From Nocardioides sp. QY071 (lineage in GTDB: Bacteria > Actinomycetota > Actinomycetes > Propionibacteriales > Nocardioidaceae), in contig NZ_CP124681.1 in assembly GCF_029961765.1 (NCBI RefSeq), positions 1,674,001 to 1,738,000 on the forward strand: a stretch of 64,000 bases of DNA, written 5' to 3'. A model generated the notes under the pieces. The model was not told the origin of the DNA and made no database searches. It saw nothing but the letters and a program-made list of their open reading frames with translations. The position numbers and the translations under genes are program-made. Position 1 is the first letter of the stretch, and each line of letters begins with the position of its first letter. This document shows, piece after piece, positions 58,757-64,000 of this stretch.

Positions 58757-59688
58757 GCGCCGCCGACGAAGACAAGCTGCCCGAGGCGTTCGCCCGTGTG
58801 TTGGGCGACTACGAGCGCCACCTCGTCGCCGAGCGCGACCTGACCGAGCACACCGTCCGGGCCTACGTGGGCGACATCGCCGGCCTGCTCGAGCACGCCG
58901 GCCGGCTCGGCCTCGCCGGCGTCGACGAGCTCGACCTGCGGACCCTGCGCAGCTGGCTCGCCAAGCAGCAGACCATGGGCCTGTCCCGTACGACGCTGGC
59001 CCGCCGAGCCACCGCGGCGCGGGTCTTCACCGGGTGGCTGGCCCGCACCGGCCGCACGCACAGCGACGTCGGCTCGGCGCTCGGGTCACCGCGCCCGCAC
59101 CGCACCCTGCCCGACGTGCTGCGGGTCGACGAGGCCACCCGGCTGATCGGAGCCGCCGCCGAGCTCGCCGACGACGGCAGCCCGGTGGGCCTGCGGGACG
59201 TGGCGATGCTCGAGCTGCTGTACGCGACCGGCATGCGCGTCGGCGAGCTCTGCGGGCTCGCCGTCGACGACGTTGACCGCGACCGCAATGTCGTGCGGGT
59301 CTTCGGCAAGGGTCGCAAGGAGCGTGCGGTGCCGTTCGGCCAGCCGGCCGCCGCGGCACTCGACCGCTGGCTCGCGCAGGGCCGCCCAGCGTTGGCGCGC
59401 CCCGGATCCGGTCCGGCCCTGTTCCTCGGCGCCCGGGGCGGCCCGATCGGGCAGCGGGCCGTCCGCAGCCTGGTCCACCGCCGGCTCGCCGACGTCCCCG
59501 GAGCCCCCGACCTGGGACCCCACGGCCTGCGGCACACCGCTGCCACCCACCTCCTCGAGGGTGGGGCCGACCTGCGCTCCGTCCAGGAACTGCTCGGGCA
59601 CGCCTCGCTGGCCACCACCCAGCGCTACACCCACGTCACCACCGACCGGTTGCGGCGCGCCTACCAGCAGGCGCACCCGAGGGCCTGA
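58753..59688 (+). CDS. xerC: Tyrosine recombinase XerC
   Basis: 311-aa recombinase that resolves chromosome dimers at dif. Seen: N-domain [20 protein letters not shown]; catalytic R ([11 protein letters not shown]), K ([12 protein letters not shown]), H-x-x-R ([18 protein letters not shown]), His ([13 protein letters not shown]) and Tyr ([14 protein letters not shown]). Chromosomal housekeeping copy, unlike the element integrase. GTG 58753 overlaps the dprA stop. Confidence 0.95.
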   Translation: MSAADEDKLPEAFARVLGDYERHLVAERDLTEHTVRAYVGDIAGLLEHAGRLGLAGVDELDLRTLRSWLAKQQTMGLSRTTLARRATAARVFTGWLARTGRTHSDVGSALGSPRPHRTLPDVLRVDEATRLIGAAAELADDGSPVGLRDVAMLELLYATGMRVGELCGLAVDDVDRDRNVVRVFGKGRKERAVPFGQPAAAALDRWLAQGRPALARPGSGPALFLGARGGPIGQRAVRSLVHRRLADVPGAPDLGPHGLRHTAATHLLEGGADLRSVQELLGHASLATTQRYTHVTTDRLRRAYQQAHPRA

Positions 59689-59722
59689 GCGCGGGTCACG
59701 CCGGCGCGGTGGTGACGAGGCC

Positions 59723-60082
59723 CTATCGTTCGGCAGCCGTGCGCAGTCGGCTGTCGTAGCAGACCAGAACCTCCGCGCCGTGCCGCAGTGCCGTCGCCAG
59801 GTGGATCGCGTCGAGACCGCGAAGCGTGGGGTCCGGCAGAAGGCCGGCGTGCTGCAGCAGGGGAGAGCTCATCTCGAACAGGCTGATCGATTCGAGCACC
59901 TCGGTCGCCAGGCTCTGCTCGATCTCGTTGCGCATCGCAGCTCTGCGGACCTCGGTCACCAGCAGCTCGGAGGAGAAGATGCGCCCGGGGTCGAACCCGT
60001 TCAAGTAGTCCCTGAGCGCTTCGCTCTCGGCCTCGTCGGCGATGAGCTTCACCACGGCTGAGGTGTCCACGTAGAGCTTCAC
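59723..60082 (-). CDS. VapC-type PIN-domain toxin
   Basis: 119 aa. Seen the PIN acidic set: VKLYVDTSAVVKLIADE, FSSELLVTEVRRA, LRGLDAIHLATALRH and VLVCYDSRLRTA. VapC toxins are ribonucleases neutralised by a partner. GTG 60082 overlaps the antitoxin stop (GTGA). The set of genes M23-antitoxin-toxin is linked end to end. Confidence 0.87.
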   Translation of the reverse strand: MKLYVDTSAVVKLIADEAESEALRDYLNGFDPGRIFSSELLVTEVRRAAMRNEIEQSLATEVLESISLFEMSSPLLQHAGLLPDPTLRGLDAIHLATALRHGAEVLVCYDSRLRTAAER

Positions 60083-60366
60083 AGCCGGTCCTCGCGAAGC
60101 TCGTCGAGAACGTCCTGCATCGGACGCTTCGCCTTGACGGGCCTGATGGTGTTCCAACCCCGGCTCCTCGTTGCCGGCCGCGCCATCTCGGCGTGCCAGA
60201 GGTCGTCGGCGGAGGGCTGGCGCAGGATCGCGACCACCTCGCCGTGGTTGGTGATCTCGAACGACTCACCCGCCGCCACCCGCCGCAGGATCTCGGCGCT
60301 GTTGTTGCGCAGCTCGCGATGGGGGATCCGCTCCACGGCACTGCTCCTGACGATCGCCGCGTTCAT
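60079..60366 (-). CDS. Phd/YefM-type antitoxin
   Basis: 95 aa. Seen: VERIPHRELRNNSAEILRRV then AAGESFEITNHGEVVAILRQ, the prevent-host-death fold that binds DNA and the cognate toxin; the C-terminal part (DVLDELREDRL) would wrap VapC. ATG overlaps the stop of the M23 peptidase gene (ATGA). Confidence 0.87.
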   Translation of the reverse strand: MNAAIVRSSAVERIPHRELRNNSAEILRRVAAGESFEITNHGEVVAILRQPSADDLWHAEMARPATRSRGWNTIRPVKAKRPMQDVLDELREDRL

Positions 60367-60968
60367 CGGGTTGCCCCGACGTCCGTAGCAATCGTAGCAA
60401 CTCCACGTCGCTCGATCGCCCGAGCGACGGGTTGGTCCCGCCACAGCGGCAGCAGCCGGACCGGGCCGGCGCCGACGAGGCGCAGCGGGTCGAGGTAGGT
60501 GTCGCCGGCGACCCAGCCCCAGTGCAGGCAGGCTCGGGGGAAGCAGTGCGATCCCGGCAGCTGGAGTGTGCCGATCACCTGGCCGGCGGCGAGCGTCGTG
60601 CCGACCGTGGCCGTGGCGGCGACGGGTTCGTAGGTCGTGCGGGTGGCGCCGTGCCCGACGACGACCACGCCGCGACCGGCGATCGGGCCGGCGAACACCA
60701 CGGTCCCCGGCAGGGCGGTGCGGACCGGCTGGCCGGCGTGCCCGGCGAGGTCGACGCCGCGGTGGCCGGCGCCGTAGGGGGAGTCGGGCGGGTCGAAGTG
60801 GCGCACGACCTCGGGCACCGGGAGGAGCGGCCAGACTCCGACCGGATCCTGGGTGCCGCCGGGTTCGGCCCGCGCGGGGGCCGCCTGGACCAGCAGCCCG
60901 GCGAGGAGTCCGGTGAGCAGTCCGGCGAACACGGCCAGCAGGGCGGGGAGGGGGTGCGGGCGGGTCAT
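60363..60968 (-). CDS. Secreted M23 family metallopeptidase
   Basis: 201 aa. Seen: a signal peptide (LPALLAVFAGLLTGLLAGLL, cleavage near ARA-EP), YGAGHRGVDLAG (HxxxD zinc site), and ACLHWGWVAGDTYLDP where the canonical HxH has Cys at the first position, as in related actinobacterial proteins near rpsB. Probably a cell-wall hydrolase or structural relative. The C-terminus runs into the antitoxin gene start, so its original end may have been altered. Divergent from rpsB. Confidence 0.83.
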   Translation of the reverse strand: MTRPHPLPALLAVFAGLLTGLLAGLLVQAAPARAEPGGTQDPVGVWPLLPVPEVVRHFDPPDSPYGAGHRGVDLAGHAGQPVRTALPGTVVFAGPIAGRGVVVVGHGATRTTYEPVAATATVGTTLAAGQVIGTLQLPGSHCFPRACLHWGWVAGDTYLDPLRLVGAGPVRLLPLWRDQPVARAIERRGVATIATDVGATR

Positions 60969-61272
60969 GGGACGAGGATGCGGGGCAGGTCCGGCAGGGG
61001 CGGCGGGAGCGCGTCGGGCTGTGGAGGAGGGGCGGGGTGGACGGGGGCTGTGGAGAGCCCAGGTCACGGATTGGTACGACGGGCGCCCGACGCCGTACGC
61101 TGGTGGGTACCGGTCCGCCCTGGGCCGGAATTCGCTCGTCCGCAGACCACGACGGCTCCGCTCCGGAGCCGATCGCCCGTGGGCGTCGATCCTCAGTCCT
61201 CCCGGACCAGTCCGGGAGGTCGGGTCGCGTGCAGACGACAGGACCAACTGAAACAAGGCAATAGGAGACATC
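60969..61272 (+). promoter_or_regulatory. Promoter and leader region of rpsB
   Basis: 304 bp without a gene, shared with the divergent M23 gene. Seen: a possible promoter TTGGTA...TACGCT (about 61070-61100) and two leader hairpins, GGCTCC-GCTCC-GGAGCC (61154-61170) and CCTCCCGGA-CCAG-TCCGGGAGG (61198-61219), before the site AATAGGAG. May be an S2 autoregulatory leader. Confidence 0.45.
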
Positions 61273-62166
61273 ATGGCTGTCGTGACCATGCGCCAGCTCC
61301 TCGAGAGCGGCGTCCACTTCGGACACCAGACCCGTCGTTGGAACCCGAAGATGAAGCGATTCATCCTCACGGACCGCAACGGCATCTACATCATCGACCT
61401 GCAGCAGTCGCTGGCCTACATCGACCGCAGCTACGCCTTCGTCAAGGAGACCGTGGCCAAGGGCGGCACGATCATGTTCATCGGCACGAAGAAGCAGGCC
61501 CAGGAGGCGATCGCCGAGCAGGCGACCCGCGTCGGCATGCCCTACGTCAACCAGCGCTGGCTCGGTGGCATGCTCACCAACTTCGCGACGATGAACCAGC
61601 GGATCAACCGGCTCAAGGAGCTCGACGACGTCGACTTCGACGACGTGGCCGGCTCGAACCGGACCAAGAAGGAGCTCCTGCAGATGAAGCGGGAGCACGC
61701 CAAGCTCGAGAAGACCCTCGGCGGCATCCGCGAGATGTCCCGGGTCCCGTCGGCCGTGTGGATCGTCGACACCAACAAGGAGCACCTCGCCGTCGAGGAG
61801 GCGCGCAAGCTGCGCATCCCGATCATCGCGATCCTCGACTCCAACTGCGACCCCGACGACGTCGACTTCCCGATCCCGGGCAACGACGACGCCATCCGCG
61901 CCGTGGGCCTGCTGACCCGAGTCATCGCGGACGCCGCGGCCGACGGCCTCATGTCCCGCTCCGGTGCCGGCTCGGCCTCGAGCCCCGCCGCCGAGGAGCC
62001 CCTCGCCGCGTGGGAGCGCGAGCTCCTCGAGGGTGACGCCGCTGCTCCGGCCGCCGAGGCGACGGAGACCGCCGAGGCGCCCGCCGAGGAGGCCCCGGCC
62101 GCCGAGGCTGCTCCCGAGGCTGCTGCCGAGGAGACCCCCGCGGCCGACGCTCCGGCCGAGGCCTGA
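61273..62166 (+). CDS. rpsB: 30S ribosomal protein S2
   Basis: 297 aa. Seen: [60 protein letters not shown] and [20 protein letters not shown], all canonical. Residues after about 235 form an Ala/Glu/Pro-rich acidic tail usual in actinobacteria. GGAG lies 6 nt before ATG 61273. Followed by tsf after 42 bp. Confidence 0.97.
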   Translation: MAVVTMRQLLESGVHFGHQTRRWNPKMKRFILTDRNGIYIIDLQQSLAYIDRSYAFVKETVAKGGTIMFIGTKKQAQEAIAEQATRVGMPYVNQRWLGGMLTNFATMNQRINRLKELDDVDFDDVAGSNRTKKELLQMKREHAKLEKTLGGIREMSRVPSAVWIVDTNKEHLAVEEARKLRIPIIAILDSNCDPDDVDFPIPGNDDAIRAVGLLTRVIADAAADGLMSRSGAGSASSPAAEEPLAAWERELLEGDAAAPAAEATETAEAPAEEAPAAEAAPEAAAEETPAADAPAEA

Positions 62167-62208
62167 GCGTTCCCCTCCGTCCACCCCTTCGAGAAACAAC
62201 GAGGATCC

Positions 62209-63018
62209 ATGGCATTCACTGCTGCTGACGTCAAGAAGCTCCGCGAGCTGACCAGCGCCGGCATGATGGACTGCAAGAAGGCGCTCGACGAGACCGACGG
62301 CGACTTCGACAAGGCCGTCGAGCTGCTCCGTGTCAAGGGTGCCGCCAAGGCGGCCGCCCGCGGCGCCGAGCGCGAGACCTCGGCCGGCCTGGTGGCCAAC
62401 GCCGGTGGCGCGCTCATCGAGCTGAAGTCGGAGACCGACTTCGTCGCGAAGAACGAGGAGTTCATCAAGGCCGCCCAGCAGATCGCCGAGGCGATCGACG
62501 CGGGCAAGGCCACCGACACCGAGTCGGCCAAGGCGCTGCCGCTGGGCGACAGCACCGTCGGCCAGGTCGTCGAGGGCCTCGCCATCACCATCGGCGAGAA
62601 GATCGAGCTCGGCAACGTCGCGTACTTCGACGGCCCCGTCGCGGTCTACCTGCACAAGCGTGCGGCCGACCTCCCGCCGGCCGTCGGCGTCATCGTCGAG
62701 TACGACGGCGACGAGGCTGCCGCCCGCGGCGCCGCCATGCAGGTGGCGGCCCTCAAGGCGCAGTACCTCACCCGCGACGAGGTCCCCGCGGACATCGTCG
62801 CCGCCGAGAAGGACGTCCTGACCAAGAAGACGATCGAGGAGGGCAAGCCCGAGGCTGCCGTCGCGAAGATCGTCGAGGGTCGCCTGGGCGGCTTCTTCAA
62901 GGAGCTCGTGCTCCTCGAGCAGGAGTCGGTCTCGGAGTCGAAGAAGACGGTCAAGGCCGTCCTCGACGCCGCCGGCACGACTGTCAAGCGGTTCGCCCGC
63001 TTCGAGGTCGGCGCCTGA
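62209..63018 (+). CDS. tsf: Elongation factor Ts
   Basis: 269 aa, nucleotide-exchange factor for EF-Tu. Seen: [20 protein letters not shown], the [20 protein letters not shown] region, [17 protein letters not shown], and the C-terminal core. ATG 62209. A strong terminator follows, and pyrH is not the next gene within the window. Confidence 0.97.
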   Translation: MAFTAADVKKLRELTSAGMMDCKKALDETDGDFDKAVELLRVKGAAKAAARGAERETSAGLVANAGGALIELKSETDFVAKNEEFIKAAQQIAEAIDAGKATDTESAKALPLGDSTVGQVVEGLAITIGEKIELGNVAYFDGPVAVYLHKRAADLPPAVGVIVEYDGDEAAARGAAMQVAALKAQYLTRDEVPADIVAAEKDVLTKKTIEEGKPEAAVAKIVEGRLGGFFKELVLLEQESVSESKKTVKAVLDAAGTTVKRFARFEVGA

Positions 63019-63046
63019 CCTGACGGTCCGGTGCACTGATCGCACC

Positions 63047-63092
63047 GACGGCCGGTGGTCACCTTCGGGTGGCCGCCGGCCGTCTGGTTTTT
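63047..63092 (+). terminator. Terminator after tsf
   Basis: A 17-bp stem (GACGGCCGGTGGTCACC paired to its near-complement with two G-U pairs) capped by a TTCG tetraloop, followed by TGGTTTTT. The clearest intrinsic terminator in the window. Confidence 0.93.
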
Positions 63093-63207
63093 CACCTGTG
63101 CCGCCACCTGCCAGGGGGTAGGTTTGTGCCGCCCGGCCATCGGACATGTGTCGGACCTGCGCACCCGCACTCGCGGGTGCACATCGGTGTCAGAAGGAGA
63201 GCGTCAC

Positions 63208-64000
63208 GTGGGACTCATCCAGGCTGCAATCGGTGCCATCGGCGGCACCCTCGCCGACCAGTGGGTCGACTTCTACGGAGTCCCCGACGGCGTGGGCTCG
63301 ACGGTGGCGGTCTTCCCGGCGGTCGCCAAGGGTCAGAACGCCGGCCGGGGCAGCAACACCCAGGGCTCCGAGGGCGTCATCACCAACGGGTCGAAGATCA
63401 TCGTGCCCGAGGGCTACGGCCTGGTCCTGATGGAGGACGGCGCCTTCACCGGCTTCGCCGCCGAGCCGGGCGCCTACATCTGGAACTCCGACGACCCGGC
63501 CTCGCAGTCGATCTTCACCGGCGGTGGCCTGGTCGACTCGCTGATCAAGCAGAGCTGGGAGCGCTTCAAGTTCGGCGGGCGTCCCTCCGCTCAGCAGTCC
63601 GCGATCTTCGTGACGCTCAAGGAGCTGCCCAACAACAAGTTCGGCACCCAGTCGGAGATCTACTGGGACGACGCGTTCCTCAACACCCAGGTCGGCGCGA
63701 TCACCCGCGGCACCTACACGCTGAAGATCACCGACCCGCTGACCTTCATCCGCAACTTCGTGCCCGCCGACGTCATCGGCGGCCGCAAGGCGTTCGACTT
63801 CACCGACATCGACAACCCGGCCGGGGAGCAGCTGTTCAACGAGGTCGTCGGCTCGCTCGCGCCGGCGTTCTCGATGTACACCAACGACCCCGCCAAGGGG
63901 AACCGCATCGCCAAGCTCCAGCAGGACTCGATCGGCTTCGCCCAGTCGCTGTCCGCCGCGGTGGAGCAGAACTACCAGTGGCGCACCGACCGCGGCCTGG
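63208..64000 (+). CDS. SPFH-domain / YdjI-like protein, 5' part
   Basis: 264 codons visible, running off the window. Seen: GLIQAAIGAIGGTLADQWVD, VITNGSKIIVPEGYGLVLME, AEPGAYIWNSDDPASQSIFT and FVTLKELPNNKFGTQSEIYW, matching the SPFH domain of the YdjI/virion-core-like group, often encoded with zinc-ribbon or TPM-domain proteins. GTG 63208 has AAGGAGA upstream. Probably a membrane-associated scaffold. Confidence 0.85.
   Translation, partial: MGLIQAAIGAIGGTLADQWVDFYGVPDGVGSTVAVFPAVAKGQNAGRGSNTQGSEGVITNGSKIIVPEGYGLVLMEDGAFTGFAAEPGAYIWNSDDPASQSIFTGGGLVDSLIKQSWERFKFGGRPSAQQSAIFVTLKELPNNKFGTQSEIYWDDAFLNTQVGAITRGTYTLKITDPLTFIRNFVPADVIGGRKAFDFTDIDNPAGEQLFNEVVGSLAPAFSMYTNDPAKGNRIAKLQQDSIGFAQSLSAAVEQNYQWRTDRGL

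Noticed and set aside
60432..62036. Long rightward frame across the M23 gene and rpsB leader
   Set aside because: Out of phase with rpsB and antisense to M23; no domain.

Overview
The window is high-GC chromosomal DNA from an actinobacterium. Gene order and protein character (rnc-mutM, smc-ftsY, amt-glnK-amt-glnD, ffh, rpsP-khpA-rimM-trmD-rplS-lepB-rnhB-DUF2469, yraN-comM-dprA-xerC, rpsB-tsf) fit the Propionibacteriales, most likely a Nocardioides-like organism; the genus is an inference from style and synteny. Many genes start with GTG, overlap their neighbour by 4 bp (ATGA or GTGA), or appear to lack a leader.

Layout. 1-6.4 kb: end of rpmF, rnc, mutM, a sigma factor with a linked membrane protein, and two tandem secreted RTX-repeat proteins that share an upstream motif with the sigma gene. 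6.4-12 kb: smc, a thioesterase, a small membrane protein and ftsY. 12-17.5 kb: a nitrogen-control cluster with two ammonium transporters, a PII protein and the PII uridylyltransferase, each transporter preceded by a GlnR-like box. 17.5-20.8 kb: a secreted histidine phosphatase, a frameshifted ybdD-like gene and cstA. 20.9-22.5 kb: ffh.

22,501-38,314 is a 15.8 kb integrated element bounded by a perfect 21-bp direct repeat made from the last codons of ffh. It carries a tyrosine integrase next to ffh, a rightward operon (RepA-like ATPase, several tiny Cys-rich proteins, a HTH protein, an HExxH peptidase and a 1311-aa tail tape measure protein) and leftward genes (XRE-ImmA regulator/protease, DUF4411 PIN-like protein, two HTH/excisionase-like proteins and micro-proteins). 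It has no capsid, portal, terminase, tail-tube, lysis or conjugation gene. The best reading is a phage-satellite-like island whose only recognisable virion gene is a tape measure. This is the most unusual object in the window.

38.3-44.5 kb: a NYN-domain nuclease-like protein, an amidohydrolase, a broken metallo-beta-lactamase gene that has lost its HxHxDH region, and a tightly coupled three-gene operon (subtilase, a partner resembling an ATP-grasp N-domain, and a RimK-like ATP-grasp enzyme) that looks like an uncharacterised peptide or protein modification system. 44.6-49.7 kb: ribosomal, tRNA-modification and secretion housekeeping genes, including a TrmD fused to a GNAT acetyltransferase. 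49.7-54 kb: two divergent TadE/TadG-type pilus pairs around a shared control region. 54-60 kb: yraN, a DUF4143 ATPase preceded by three 23-bp repeats, comM, dprA and xerC. 59.7-64 kb: a VapBC-like pair appended to an M23 peptidase gene, the rpsB leader, rpsB, tsf, and the start of an SPFH-domain gene that runs off the window.

No tRNA, rRNA, insertion sequence or CRISPR array was recognised.
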